The notes under the pieces: generated by a model
What the model saw: only the letters and a program-made list of their open reading frames with translations
The model's database searches: none
Told to the model about the DNA's origin: nothing
Position numbers and translations under genes: made by a program
NCBI GenBank assembly: GCA_003169695.1
Contig: PNAS01000013.1
Span: forward strand, 143,797-207,796
Source of the DNA: Spartobacteria bacterium
Lineage (GTDB): Bacteria > Verrucomicrobiota > Verrucomicrobiia > Chthoniobacterales > UBA10450
Length of the DNA stretch: 64,000 bases
Direction: 5' to 3'
In this document: positions 1-9,433 of the stretch, in pieces
How positions within the stretch are numbered: the first letter of the stretch is position 1
Layout of the letters: the number at the start of each line of letters is the position of its first letter

Positions 1-663
1 ATCGCGGCTGAGGTGCGAACGCCGAGTGACAAGTGGGAAAACCTTTATCTCGCCGCCGGCTCGCCGGAGAAAATCCTGCTCGCCGGATTCAAGTCGGAAA
101 AACTGAAACCGCTCACGGGCAAATCGCTGGCCGAGGTCGCGAAGATGCGCGGCAAGGATCCGATCGAGACCGCGATGGATTTGATCAGCGAAGACGAGTC
201 CCGGATCGACTCGATCTACTTTCTCATGTCGGAGGAGAACGTGAAGAAAGAGATCGCGAAGCCTTGGGTCTCGTTTGGATCCGACGAAGCGTCGCAGGCG
301 CCGGAAGGCACCTTCCTGAAGTCGAACTGTCATCCGCGCGCTTACGGCAACTTCGCGCGCGTGCTCGGAAAGTATGTCCGCGAAGAAAAGGTGCTGACGC
401 TCGCGGACGCGATCCGGAAGCTGAGCGGCCAGCCCGCGACGAATCTCGGTCTCGACCATCGCGGGTTCATCCAGGAAGGAATGTTCGCGGACCTTGTTGT
501 TTTCGATCCGGCGACGATTGCCGACCGCGCCACTTTCGAAAAGCCGCACCAGTATGCGGTCGGGATGAAGCATGTCTTCGTGAATGGCGTGCAGGTTTTG
601 AAAGATGGCGAACACACCGGAGCGAAACCGGGACGCGCGCTTTGGGGGCCGGGCAAACTGTAA
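1..663 (+). CDS. N-acyl-D-amino-acid deacylase (D-aminoacylase), C-terminal part
   Basis: The frame is open from the first base of the window, so only the last 220 or so residues of the protein are present. The segment with GSDEAS, then HPRAYGNFARVLGKYVRE, then LTLADAIRKLSGQPA, then a GFADLVVFDP-like end (here GMFADLVVFDP) is the usual C-terminal half of amidohydrolase-superfamily D-aminoacylases, which hydrolyse N-acyl-D-amino acids. The aspartate of GSDEA is in the place of the family's catalytic metal-site aspartate. The N-terminal metal-binding histidines lie outside the window. It faces the converging DUF1353 gene. Confidence 0.85.
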   Translation: MAAEVRTPSDKWENLYLAAGSPEKILLAGFKSEKLKPLTGKSLAEVAKMRGKDPIETAMDLISEDESRIDSIYFLMSEENVKKEIAKPWVSFGSDEASQAPEGTFLKSNCHPRAYGNFARVLGKYVREEKVLTLADAIRKLSGQPATNLGLDHRGFIQEGMFADLVVFDPATIADRATFEKPHQYAVGMKHVFVNGVQVLKDGEHTGAKPGRALWGPGKL

Positions 664-684
664 CCGCCTCGCTGTGCGAGGCGG
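664..684 (+). terminator. Hairpin after the D-aminoacylase gene
   Basis: A perfect 9-bp stem with a 3-base loop starts directly after the stop codon (ccgcctcgc, tgt, gcgaggcgg). There is no T-run, so it may be a bidirectional hairpin between the converging genes rather than a classic intrinsic terminator. Confidence 0.5.
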
Positions 685-713
685 CTGTGGACGCACGCGC
701 TGCGGTTATCGCT

Positions 714-1352
714 CTACCGCGATTTGGTGTCAGCCCTGGCTTCGATCTGATCCAGCGTCGGATCGTTTTGCTGGATCCATGTTTGGATGGCGCCGACTTC
801 CTCCGGACCGAGTGCAGTTGCTCTCGGACCTTGGGAATTCACCAGAGCTTCTGTGGAGTCCGACAACACGGGTTTCGCCTTTTTGATGGAAAACCGCCAG
901 TGACGGCCGAAGCGCAGCAGTGAGTAATACATTGTCTTGGCCTCCAGCGCGCCGACTCCGCTGCACCGCATCGCAGTATAAAACATGCGATCGGTTTCCC
1001 GCGGCGGGCGAGTTTTTTGATCGTAAGCCACATCGTGGAGCACGGACGCGTTCCGATACTTTCCCTCGAACGGCCCGCCCATGAACGACCAAAGAGCGCG
1101 CGGTATCGATGCACCGTCGATCTCGGATCCGGCTGGCGCGATCCAAACTACGCCTTGCGGATCGGTATAACGCAATTCGCTCAAAAGCGTCATCGTCCTG
1201 CCGTCAGCATCCCAGCGCGTGTCGATCGGGCCACTGTAGTAGCCCCAAGTGTTGGTTTGTTTGAGGTGCTCTTGCGGCGCGGATTTGCTCCTTCCAAATA
1301 CACAGGAGGATAGCAACGCAGCTATGAGAACGAGAACGACTCTCACAAGCAC
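714..1352 (-). CDS. DUF1353 family lipoprotein
   Basis: A 212-residue protein with a GTG start, a short hydrophobic N-terminus and a lipobox (LLSSC, cysteine at residue 17), so probably a lipoprotein. The core with SEIDGASIPRALW, then NASVLHDVAYD, then TDRMFYTAMR matches DUF1353, a family often met in phages and bacteria and of unknown biochemical role. The gene begins 3 bp after the resB stop, so it is probably co-transcribed with the cytochrome and ResB genes upstream. Function in that context is not known. Confidence 0.75.
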   Translation of the reverse strand: MLVRVVLVLIAALLSSCVFGRSKSAPQEHLKQTNTWGYYSGPIDTRWDADGRTMTLLSELRYTDPQGVVWIAPAGSEIDGASIPRALWSFMGGPFEGKYRNASVLHDVAYDQKTRPPRETDRMFYTAMRCSGVGALEAKTMYYSLLRFGRHWRFSIKKAKPVLSDSTEALVNSQGPRATALGPEEVGAIQTWIQQNDPTLDQIEARADTKSR

Positions 1353-1355
1353 TCG

Positions 1356-3311
1356 TTAGGTTGCGGAGGGAACGAGCGATTTTTCTCTCTTTTCGCGCGG
1401 GGATCGCGACGCGGTCGAGGTAGGAGTCGAGGCGGCCGGTCGGCGAAAGCCTTTCAGATAAAAGAGCATGAAGATACCCAAGACAATCAGGAGCGAGCCG
1501 ATCCATTTCAGCAGCCAGCCCGGATCGCGCAAAATCTGGATCGTACTTTGCCCGAGGTTGTCCGGGTTCCAGGAGGCCTGCGACATTTTGTAAGTGAGTC
1601 CCGTCCACGTACGCCACCATGCGCCGGGATAACTGAATGGGTTATTCATCCAACATTGGCCAGTGGCGGTCTGGCCTTCCTGGCTCGTGACGAGCACAGT
1701 GCTCTTGAATCCCGCCGGACTGTCGTTGCCTTCGTTGCGTTGCACTTCGAATTCAGTCAGCTCCAGAGCGATCGGCAATGGTATTTGTTTCCAGCCGTAC
1801 GCGATTTGCACGTCCGCCGGTGACGCCGGCACGCTCACTTGCCAACCCGCCGGGACCCATTGCTCGGAAGTTTCCGAGCCTTGTTGGAAACGGATGCGGA
1901 CGCCGTCGGGCAACTCTGCCGTAGCGGGCGAATTCGTGGCCGGACTGAAATCCATCCACTCTTGCGCGTGCGGCATCGTGCGATCGAGCGTCAATTGCCA
2001 GTCGGCCCAACCGGTCGTGAGCGGCTTGTTCAGCTCGAGCTGGCCGATGGAATGGCCGGCCTTTCGCGAGTCAAGATCGTACGTCACGCTGCCGTCATCG
2101 GCGATGAACAGCGTCAGATGATTCGGCGGTGTCGTGCCCGCTGCCGGCATCTCAGGTGCAACGCCCGGAGTGTTGCCGTGCTCATTCGGCGCGGCCGAAA
2201 CGGGCACTCCCTTGCCACGGAGCGTCACGACGACCGCAGGATTATTTGGCTGATTGCTCAATGAGCCAGGCTTGCCATTATTGATTCTAAAGTCCGGCCA
2301 GTAGTTTTCGATCCGCAACGTAAACGGACTACCCTCCATAGGCGTGTCTTTGCCGAGATTTTGCGCGACATCAAAGGTCCACGTCTTTCCCGAGAGGTTA
2401 ACGACAGCGCTGCCTTTGTTTCCGTTCTGCGGTTGGATCAACTCGACTTTCGCGCCAGTATTTCCGCCTTTCACAACTTTGGCGATCTGCTCCTCGGGCG
2501 CTTTCGCAAAAGCAAAAATCGTTTCTTCGATTTCCACTTCGGCGGTGCTCTGTGCCTTATCCGGCGCAGCGGGTGAAGTGTTTGCTGGCGCGGTCCCGCG
2601 TTTCAACTCGATGGTCGCCAGGCCCATGTTGAAGGCGCCCTGCTGGTGATCGTCCGCCAGCAGCCAGCTCTCCAGGCGCTGGTCCATCATCGCGGTCGCG
2701 ATTGTGAAATGAAGCGCGGGCGTGCCTCCGTCATTGAGTGACTTCGGGTTCAGTTTGCCCTCGATGGCAGGCGCATATTCCACGATGCTCAGCCACGCGC
2801 CCCCGGCGAGAAGGCCGAGATTCCACGGTTTTTGCGGCGTAGGTGGGCGATGAATGAATTCGACGTCGAAGCCCTTGACGATCCCGTCGGTGTCGCGCAC
2901 GCGGAGCTGATGTTGATCGACCAGCAAACGGTTGCTCGGCGGTTCGCCCTTGAAGAGCGTGATAGTTCCTTCGATTCCCCAAATACGTCCGATGAGCGAT
3001 CCGGTCAGGAGCGTGATGATGCCGAGGTGCGTGATGAGAAAGGCCACGTGATGTTTTCTCCAGGGCCAGCGTGACAACGCCGAGACAATGAGATTCGATG
3101 CGAGCAAGAGAAGCCAGACGTTGAACCACGGTGCGCCGTAGACATAAGCGCGTGCCACCTTGGCATCGAAGGTCGATTCGTAGAGGGTGCCCGCGATGGC
3201 GCCGACGATCAGCACGGCGAGCAGAACGACCGCCAGCTTGAGCGAGGAGAAAAAGCGGAAAACAGGATTGCGCTGCCAATCAGGGCGCGAAGTGGAGGAG
3301 GATGCGGCCAT
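1356..3311 (-). CDS. ResB-like cytochrome c biogenesis protein
   Basis: A 651-residue membrane protein. Hydrophobic helices lie near residues 20-40, 60-80 and 90-110, then a large periplasmic domain, then a last helix near residue 615. The N-terminus with NPVFRFFSSLKLAVVLLAVL and FLITHLGIITLLTGSLIGR is typical of ResB/Ccs1, which with CcsA delivers haem to apocytochromes c in system II. The large domain has Ala/Pro-rich stretches that vary within the family. It follows the multihaem cytochrome gene by about 140 bp, which fits a role in maturing that protein. No CcsA partner is in the window. Confidence 0.85.
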   Translation of the reverse strand: MAASSSTSRPDWQRNPVFRFFSSLKLAVVLLAVLIVGAIAGTLYESTFDAKVARAYVYGAPWFNVWLLLLASNLIVSALSRWPWRKHHVAFLITHLGIITLLTGSLIGRIWGIEGTITLFKGEPPSNRLLVDQHQLRVRDTDGIVKGFDVEFIHRPPTPQKPWNLGLLAGGAWLSIVEYAPAIEGKLNPKSLNDGGTPALHFTIATAMMDQRLESWLLADDHQQGAFNMGLATIELKRGTAPANTSPAAPDKAQSTAEVEIEETIFAFAKAPEEQIAKVVKGGNTGAKVELIQPQNGNKGSAVVNLSGKTWTFDVAQNLGKDTPMEGSPFTLRIENYWPDFRINNGKPGSLSNQPNNPAVVVTLRGKGVPVSAAPNEHGNTPGVAPEMPAAGTTPPNHLTLFIADDGSVTYDLDSRKAGHSIGQLELNKPLTTGWADWQLTLDRTMPHAQEWMDFSPATNSPATAELPDGVRIRFQQGSETSEQWVPAGWQVSVPASPADVQIAYGWKQIPLPIALELTEFEVQRNEGNDSPAGFKSTVLVTSQEGQTATGQCWMNNPFSYPGAWWRTWTGLTYKMSQASWNPDNLGQSTIQILRDPGWLLKWIGSLLIVLGIFMLFYLKGFRRPAASTPTSTASRSPREKREKSLVPSAT

Positions 3312-3409
3312 TGTGGTGAGCGGGCATTTTCCGCGAGAAGTTCGATAGGTTCAACGCGAGAGTTACTTTAGGTAAGGCCGCCTTTCCGCGGCGCCCGACT
3401 TCCAGGTAA

Positions 3410-3436
3410 GGCGTCCGAACCCCATCGACGGACGCC
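3410..3436 (-). terminator. Hairpin between cytochrome and resB genes
   Basis: An 8-bp stem (ggcgtccg / cggacgcc) with an 11-base loop lies just downstream of the cytochrome gene and upstream of resB. No T-run follows, so it could be an attenuator or a processing site. Confidence 0.35.
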
Positions 3437-3450
3437 TCGGAGATGCGTCC

Positions 3451-4605
3451 CTACCTGTTCTGCTCCAGCGCCGTGCGGAAGTTTTGCAGATGACCGGCGA
3501 AGCCGCTCCCGTCGAACGCATCCAGCGTCTTTACATCCTGGAAAAGCTGATTGAGTTCGGGGTCGATTTTCAGGCGCACGCCGCCATTCTGGTTGAGCGC
3601 GTTCGTGAGCCGGTCGAGCGCGAGGACGAGACGTTTTGCGCGCTGTGCGAGCAAGTTGTTCGGCGTTCCTTTCTCGACAAACTCCGCGTCCACCGAAGCC
3701 AGCGCGGTGAGCAGGGCTCGAGCGGAGCCCTCGCTCCAGTTGGAGACTGAGGCGCGGCGCGCTAACGCCTCGGACTCGTTTTGCATTCGAGTGAACTCCG
3801 GCAGGCTGGCATTGCTTGAGGGCAGGCTCACCGGCGACGGGATGCTCCCTGCGGAAGTTGCCGTTGCGCAAAGCCACGCCAATCCGTTCCAGCGCGCGAT
3901 GGAGAACGCCTCGTTTTGCGGATCGCTGGCGAGCGCCCAGCTCATTTCGCGCAGTGCCACCGCTTGTCCGGTAAGCCATTCGCGCAGTCCGCTCCACGGT
4001 TCCTCATCGCGCCAGTGTTTCGGCTCGGCGACCGACTGCCCATCAAGTTCGAAGAACAGGTCGGGATGACCCGCCTTCAACAGCTCGGGCGCAAGATTTT
4101 GATGACAAGCGACGCAGGCGTTTGCGCGCACGTAGAGGTTGCGGAGATCGTGCATGCCGGCGGCTACCCGTGTGTTGTAATTCCAATCCGTTCGCGTATG
4201 CCCACGCAGCCAGCCGCCGGCCGCGCCATGGCAGGTTTCGCAGGAAACGCCTTCGTCCGGACGCGCGGTGCCCAGCAGCCGGCTGGATGCGACAGATTGC
4301 AGCGGCGAATGGCAAACAGTGCAGCGCGCGCTCGACTGCGCCCCTGCGATTCCGAGGCTTTCTGCAATCCGTTCTGACCGCGAATCGAGCAATACCGCAT
4401 ACGCCTTGGTATGAAAATCCTTCTGGCTCCAAGTAATGTATTGGCTGCGTTTCGGCCCGGCCCCGCCGTGACAGCTCGACGATTTACATCCGATCGATCC
4501 GACAAAGGCGCTGCCGCTCTCGCGAATTTGCCGGGGCTCTTTCGCCGAGAGGCTACCAGCGCCCGCGGCGAGGAGGAGGTATATGCAGGCGGCTCGCAGC
4601 AACAC
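3451..4605 (-). CDS. Multihaem cytochrome c family protein
   Basis: A 384-residue protein with a signal peptide (about residues 1-21). Three CXXCH haem sites are visible (C95-H99, C122-H126, C164-H168) plus a CX4CH at C40-H46 (GCKSSSCHGG), so probably four c-type haems in the N-terminal half. Spaced histidines such as H65 and H151 could be distal ligands. The C-terminal half lacks haem sites and is helical. The layout resembles cytochrome c554/perchlorate-type multihaem proteins in the periplasm. ResB downstream on the same strand fits haem attachment. The electron donor and acceptor are unknown. Confidence 0.8.
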   Translation of the reverse strand: MLLRAACIYLLLAAGAGSLSAKEPRQIRESGSAFVGSIGCKSSSCHGGAGPKRSQYITWSQKDFHTKAYAVLLDSRSERIAESLGIAGAQSSARCTVCHSPLQSVASSRLLGTARPDEGVSCETCHGAAGGWLRGHTRTDWNYNTRVAAGMHDLRNLYVRANACVACHQNLAPELLKAGHPDLFFELDGQSVAEPKHWRDEEPWSGLREWLTGQAVALREMSWALASDPQNEAFSIARWNGLAWLCATATSAGSIPSPVSLPSSNASLPEFTRMQNESEALARRASVSNWSEGSARALLTALASVDAEFVEKGTPNNLLAQRAKRLVLALDRLTNALNQNGGVRLKIDPELNQLFQDVKTLDAFDGSGFAGHLQNFRTALEQNR

Positions 4606-4680
4606 GCGAAAAGATTAGCACCGGCATTTCCGAAAATGCCACTGCAAAGCGAATTGCCCTCCCCAGCAAACTAACTCACG

Positions 4681-5178
4681 TCAATTCGCCCAGGACTTCC
4701 ACTTCTTGCGCAACGGCTTCACGTAACGATCGACATCCACCTTTTTCAGCCGATCGACGCCGCCTTTGACGACATCGGCAGAATCTTCGTATTTCCGCCT
4801 CATCGATTTGAATAGGGGCCACAGAAACGGAAGCGAAAGGACGCTCAGGTCCACGTTTCCAAGAGGCGATCTCGCTTCGACTTCTTTCTCGGCTGAGCTG
4901 GACGCGTAACGGATCGCCAGCCCGATCGCGACGCCGAGCGCCAGCGCGCCGATCACTGTCGGGACCGGATTCTCCCGGAGGAAAAACTCCGTGCGCTCGC
5001 GGGCCGTCCCTGCCTTTTCCTTGGTTTGTTCCCACGCTTCACCCGCCGCGACCGAAACCTTGCCGGCCGCCTGGCGCAAGCGCCCTGGGGTTTCCCCGGA
5101 CATTTGTTCGTCGCCCGACCTCATCGAGGCAGCCAGCGGATCGTCTTCCATAAATTCGTCCCCGTTTGGATTGATCAT
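4681..5178 (-). CDS. DUF883 / YqjD-ElaB-like membrane-anchored protein
   Basis: A 165-residue protein. A charged, Ala-rich helical N-terminus (about residues 25-68) leads to RENPVPTVIGALALGVAIGL (about 69-88), the glycine-patterned single helix typical of DUF883 proteins such as E. coli YqjD and ElaB, which sit in the inner membrane and associate with ribosomes in stationary phase. A Lys/Arg-rich tail of some 70 residues follows, longer than in the E. coli proteins. The family call is fairly good; the role here is not known. Confidence 0.65.
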   Translation of the reverse strand: MINPNGDEFMEDDPLAASMRSGDEQMSGETPGRLRQAAGKVSVAAGEAWEQTKEKAGTARERTEFFLRENPVPTVIGALALGVAIGLAIRYASSSAEKEVEARSPLGNVDLSVLSLPFLWPLFKSMRRKYEDSADVVKGGVDRLKKVDVDRYVKPLRKKWKSWAN

Positions 5179-5241
5179 ATAAATACTTCGTAAGTCGTCA
5201 CCCTTTTGCGTCTCTCATCCGAGCAGGATAAAAAGGAAAAA

Positions 5242-7788
5242 TCACCGCCATTCGTGCTTCGGATATTTCCGTTGGAGCTCTTTCTTGATCTTCGGATAGC
5301 CCTCGCGCCAAAAATTCTCCAAATCGTTGGTGATTTGGATCGGACGATGATTCGGCGCAAGAACTTGAATCCTGAGCGCGGTGCGTCCGCGCCCTACTGC
5401 GAGACCGCGCGGAGTGTCATACAGATCCTGGATGCGGGCTGCGATTGTTGGTGAAGCGGCGGCGCCATAGGTGATTTTAGCGGCACGTCCATTGGCCAAT
5501 TTGATTCGCTCTGGCGCGAGCTCGTCGAGTGTCTGTTGTTGCGCGGCGCTCAGCCACGACTTCACGACGGGCCAGACGTTCCGCTCCTTGATCTCTTTGT
5601 AGCTCGTTGCGCCCTGGCAGATTTGTTCCAGGAGCAAGAGTTTCCCGGCTTCGTCGATCCGTGGGAATTCCAATTCCGGAAACTCGGTCGCGACGAAATT
5701 CACGCGCTCGATCCACTGCTCGACCGCGTTGTCCCAATGTTTGAGCGGGCAACTTCCAGCCAACACTTCGCGGGCGAGGATCTGCGCCGCAGCTGGATCG
5801 GCCTTTGGAGAAAATTCCTCGCTGCGCAAAACCAGATCGTGAAAGAACGTCGCCCGATGACCGACGACGCGACGAAGGGCAGGATCGAATTCAATACGTG
5901 TTTCGTCCCGCAGCGATTCCGGGAATAACTCCCGAAGCCAATCTTCTTCGATTTTTGTGGCGAGCGTGAGCAGGACTTGGCGCTCTTTCTCACTGCTCTC
6001 AATCTCGCGAACTTCAGAAGCCACGAGCAAATGTGCCCCGTGCACGGCGCTTTCGCGCGCCAGCACACCGCGCCGGCCGTGCACGAGGGCACAACGTAAC
6101 GTTCCGGTATCCAGCCGCGCGGCGACTCGGTCGGGAAATCCCGCCAGGACGCAACGCTCGATCGCTCCGGCTTTGCCCTCGCCGGTCTCCAAATCAAGGC
6201 TCTCGTCGCGAGCGATCGCGAGAAACTGCTCAGTCAACTGCGCGGCTTCGCGCGCGGCGCCGGCGTTGATTCCTAGAGGCGCGCAACGTTGTGAATCGAA
6301 GCGGCTGTTTTCGGCGTAGCGAAAAGCTCGCATCAAAACGAAGAGGTCTGATTCTGCATCGCTGCCGAGCACATCTTCGCGGTTTTCGCGCGCTTGTTTG
6401 CCCTCGAGGCGGCGCAGGAGATTGCGGCCCTGCGTGAGCGCCGCGATCAGCGCGACCGCAGGCACACAACGATACTGTTGCGCGGCCAGGAGCATGCGCG
6501 CATACCGCGGGTGGACTGGAAACGCCAGCATTCTCCGACCGAGTGGCGTGACAGAACTCGTAGCGTCGCCGGCATGGAGCGCCCCAAGATCGATGAGGAG
6601 CTGTTCCGCGCGCGCGAGCGCCTGTGGATCGGGCGGTTCCAGCCAGCGGAAGCTCCCGATTTCTTCGACGCCGCTGGCTTTCAGAGTGAGAATGACTTCG
6701 GCAAGATCGAGCCGTTTCACCTCCGGCAGCTCCTGGCCCGCCCGCTCGAGATGCTCGCGCTCCGTCCAAAGCCGCAAGCAATGGCCCGGCGCCGTCCGTC
6801 CGGCGCGACCCGTGCGTTGATCCGCGGACGCGCGGCTGATTTTTTCGACGTGGAGGGTATTGATCCCGCGACGCGGGTCGAACCGCGCGATGCGCGCAAG
6901 GCCGCTGTCGATGACGACTTGGACTCCGTCGATCGTGAGCGACGTTTCCGCCACGTTTGTCGCCACAATCGCCCTGCGCTTTTCGTAATGGGCGAGCGCC
7001 GCGTCCTGCTCTGAAGGCGGCAGGTCGCCGTGAAGGGGTAGAACGACCAAGCGATGACTTACCCGCGAGGCACGAACGGCTGAGATGGTTCGGCTGATCT
7101 CGTATTTTCCCGGCATGAAGATGAGCACGTCGCCTTGGGTCCGCGGCGCGACGCGTTCCAATTCATCGGCCGCGAGGTCCCAGATGGGATAGCCGACGCC
7201 ACCGACCGGTTTCGGCAAGTATTCGATCTCGACTGGAAAGGCGCGACCGCTCGAACTCAAGATGGCACATGGTGCCAGGTATTTTTCGAGGAGCCCCGCA
7301 TCCAATGTCGCCGACATGACGGCGAGTTTCAGATCGGGGCGCGAGGTCGCCTGGAGTTGGAGCGCTCGGGCCAGCGTAATGTCGCCGTAGAGATGGCGCT
7401 CGTGAAATTCATCGAAGAGAATCACGGAAACGCGGCGTAACTGTGGATCTTGGATGAGCTGCCGCAGGAGGATTCCTTCGGTCACGAAGCGAATCCGGGT
7501 GCGCTCCGATGTAATATTTTCGAAACGAATTTGGTAGCCGACTTCTTCACCGAGTCGGCATTTTCGCTCGGAAGCGACTCGCGCAGCGAGGAGGCGGGTT
7601 GCGAGCCGGCGCGGTTGGAGGATCACCACCTGGGCGTCGCCAAGCAATCCGTGATCGAGGAGGATCTGTGGGATCTGCGTAGATTTCCCTGAGCCGGTCG
7701 GTGCCTGGATGATCAGGCGGGACTGTTCTTTGAGCTCGGCGACGAGCGGGTACTCGAGCTCAAAAATGGGCAGATCCTCGCGTCGCAT
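5242..7788 (-). CDS. hrpB: ATP-dependent helicase HrpB
   Basis: An 848-residue DEAH-type helicase. Visible motifs in order: QAPTGSGKST (Walker A, near residue 30), FDEFHERH (motif II in the DEFH form usual for HrpB), SATLD (motif III), ATNVAETSLTIDGV (motif V) and QRTGRAGRTAPG (motif VI). The C-terminal HrpB-specific domain ends with PITNDLENFWREGYPKIKKE-like sequence, a family hallmark. I chose the ATG at 7788, eight codons inside a longer TTG frame, because MRREDLPIFELEYPLV is the normal family start. The physiological substrate of HrpB is not settled. Confidence 0.92.
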   Translation of the reverse strand: MRREDLPIFELEYPLVAELKEQSRLIIQAPTGSGKSTQIPQILLDHGLLGDAQVVILQPRRLATRLLAARVASERKCRLGEEVGYQIRFENITSERTRIRFVTEGILLRQLIQDPQLRRVSVILFDEFHERHLYGDITLARALQLQATSRPDLKLAVMSATLDAGLLEKYLAPCAILSSSGRAFPVEIEYLPKPVGGVGYPIWDLAADELERVAPRTQGDVLIFMPGKYEISRTISAVRASRVSHRLVVLPLHGDLPPSEQDAALAHYEKRRAIVATNVAETSLTIDGVQVVIDSGLARIARFDPRRGINTLHVEKISRASADQRTGRAGRTAPGHCLRLWTEREHLERAGQELPEVKRLDLAEVILTLKASGVEEIGSFRWLEPPDPQALARAEQLLIDLGALHAGDATSSVTPLGRRMLAFPVHPRYARMLLAAQQYRCVPAVALIAALTQGRNLLRRLEGKQARENREDVLGSDAESDLFVLMRAFRYAENSRFDSQRCAPLGINAGAAREAAQLTEQFLAIARDESLDLETGEGKAGAIERCVLAGFPDRVAARLDTGTLRCALVHGRRGVLARESAVHGAHLLVASEVREIESSEKERQVLLTLATKIEEDWLRELFPESLRDETRIEFDPALRRVVGHRATFFHDLVLRSEEFSPKADPAAAQILAREVLAGSCPLKHWDNAVEQWIERVNFVATEFPELEFPRIDEAGKLLLLEQICQGATSYKEIKERNVWPVVKSWLSAAQQQTLDELAPERIKLANGRAAKITYGAAASPTIAARIQDLYDTPRGLAVGRGRTALRIQVLAPNHRPIQITNDLENFWREGYPKIKKELQRKYPKHEWR

Positions 7789-7896
7789 CGGAGAGGAACG
7801 TCCAACGCGCAACCCTCCTCCGCAATGCTACGGCGGGCAGGCTGTTCAACGCCCAATGAGGAATGCTGAGCGCCTTCTTATCGTCGATGTCGCTCG

Positions 7897-8694
7897 CTAG
7901 CTCAGGGCCTTGTGAATCAGCCCGGCGCCGCAGGCATCCTTGTAGAGGGGTCTTGGCAATTCCATTGTGCGCGCATCACCGTTTAAGCAAAAAGTTTCCA
8001 CTTCGGGATGCGCCTTTCTCCACTCGGTGAACGCTCGCCCGACGCCGCCCTGATGCGTCACATCGAACTCCGTTGCGAAGCGGCTGACATCGTGCAGAAC
8101 GAGGAGGCCACCCGGCGCCAGCGCGTCGTACCAGAGATCCAGTTCAGCCAGGGTCGCCTGATATTCGTGCGAGCTGTCGAGAATGATCAGTTCAGGATCG
8201 CCGCCCAGGTAATCCATCGCCGCGAGGGGTGACTGTGGATCGAGTGAATTCCGCTCGGCGATTTCCACAAGATCTTGCAACCCACCACGCGCGATCCAAC
8301 GTCGAGCCATTTCGCAACTGGCTGGATCGAGATCCAAACTGAAGAGGCCCCGCTGGACTTTCATTCGACGCAACATCCATCCGAGGAGAAGGGCCGAGTA
8401 TCCGGCGCACGTCCCGAGTTGCGCGATTCGGCTGGCGCGGCTGCCCATCACGAGGCCGTGCAGAATCGAAATCAATGGAACTGCGCATTCGCCGATCGGA
8501 CCGCTCTGATCGGTTTCCTCGTACCACTCTTGCAACGTGGTCCATTCGGCTTCGCTGAGTTCCGAATAAATCGGCGGTACGTAATCGGTGCCGGGCAAAT
8601 GGTGCCACCAGTAACGCGGGCCGGGCCGCTCCCTCCACGGCCGCGAGCGCAACGGGTCGTCGGATATCACGGCGCGAGGCGATCGATCAGCCAT
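7897..8694 (-). CDS. Class I SAM-dependent methyltransferase
   Basis: A 265-residue protein starting at MADRSPRAVISDD. Motif I is IAQLGTCAGYSALLLG, followed by an acidic strand end (FSLDLDP), PELIILDSSHEYQATLAELD and PGGLLVLHDVS, as in the methyltransferase_24 group (catechol O-methyltransferase-like fold, often sugar or small-molecule modifying). A longer frame up to 9015 is open but lies inside pdxH in another frame, so the start at 8694 is preferred. It overlaps the end of pdxH by 28 bp, indicating co-transcription. Substrate unknown. Confidence 0.75.
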   Translation of the reverse strand: MADRSPRAVISDDPLRSRPWRERPGPRYWWHHLPGTDYVPPIYSELSEAEWTTLQEWYEETDQSGPIGECAVPLISILHGLVMGSRASRIAQLGTCAGYSALLLGWMLRRMKVQRGLFSLDLDPASCEMARRWIARGGLQDLVEIAERNSLDPQSPLAAMDYLGGDPELIILDSSHEYQATLAELDLWYDALAPGGLLVLHDVSRFATEFDVTHQGGVGRAFTEWRKAHPEVETFCLNGDARTMELPRPLYKDACGAGLIHKALS

Positions 8695-9320
8695 GTGCCA
8701 TCGGCTTGACGCGAATAACGAAGTCGGTCGTGGAGACGATTGGGCCGGCCTTGCCAGAATTCGATTTTGTCCGGCTTGACCCGATACCCGCCCCAATGCG
8801 GTGGCAGCGGAACGTCGCCGTTCTCGAAACGTTCGGTCATCTCTTTCAGTCGCGAATCGAGGATTTGTCGGGCGTCGATGACATCGCTCTGTTTCGAAAC
8901 CCAGGCGCCGAGCCGGCTGCCGACTGGCCTCGAATGAAAGTAGGCGGCGGAATCTTCGCGCGATGTTTTTTCCACAGCGCCGGTTATCCGAACCTGACGC
9001 TCGAGTTGCGCCCAATAAAACGCCAGCGCTGCGGACGGATTCGCCTCGAGTTGCCGGCCTTTTTCGCTGTCGTAGTTCGTGAAAAAAGCGAAGCCGCGCT
9101 CATCGAATCCTTTTAGTAGAACGATGCGGACGGAGGGTTTGCCCTCGGGAGTGGCGGTTGCCAGACTCATCGCATTGGCGTCACGAATGTCCGCGGCGAG
9201 CGCGGCTGCGAACCAGGCGCCGAATTGTTGGAGCGGGTCGGAATGAAGATCGGCGCGGCGCAACCCATGCGCGGCGTATTCATTGCGCAGTCCGGTCAAA
9301 TCAGGCGGCATCGTGTCCAT
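8667..9320 (-). CDS. pdxH: Pyridoxamine 5'-phosphate oxidase
   Basis: A 217-residue protein that oxidises pyridoxamine/pyridoxine 5'-phosphate to pyridoxal 5'-phosphate using FMN. Seen: MSLATATPEGKPSVRIVLLKGFDERGFAFFTNY in its parts, FYWAQLERQVRITGAVEK, SRPVGSRLGAWVS and the C-terminal WQGRPNRLHDRLRY, all strong family signatures including the FMN phosphate-binding arginines. The ATG at 9320 (MDTMPPDLTGLRNEY) was chosen over an upstream in-frame start at 9401; an ATG at 9311 is also possible. The length is normal for PdxH. Confidence 0.93.
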   Translation of the reverse strand: MDTMPPDLTGLRNEYAAHGLRRADLHSDPLQQFGAWFAAALAADIRDANAMSLATATPEGKPSVRIVLLKGFDERGFAFFTNYDSEKGRQLEANPSAALAFYWAQLERQVRITGAVEKTSREDSAAYFHSRPVGSRLGAWVSKQSDVIDARQILDSRLKEMTERFENGDVPLPPHWGGYRVKPDKIEFWQGRPNRLHDRLRYSRQADGTWLIDRLAP

Positions 9321-9433
9321 ATGGTGGAGACGCCAAAGATTATTTGAGTCCGACGAAAATGTCGAAGGACATTGTAGCCACGGTGCGGTCCACGGAGCCA
9401 AGTGGAGCGCTTTGCACTGCGAAGCGACTACGG

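Noticed and set aside
7897-9015. 372-residue version of the methyltransferase
   Set aside because: The first 107 residues lie inside pdxH in another frame and are Arg-rich without family match; the ATG at 8694 gives a normal methyltransferase.
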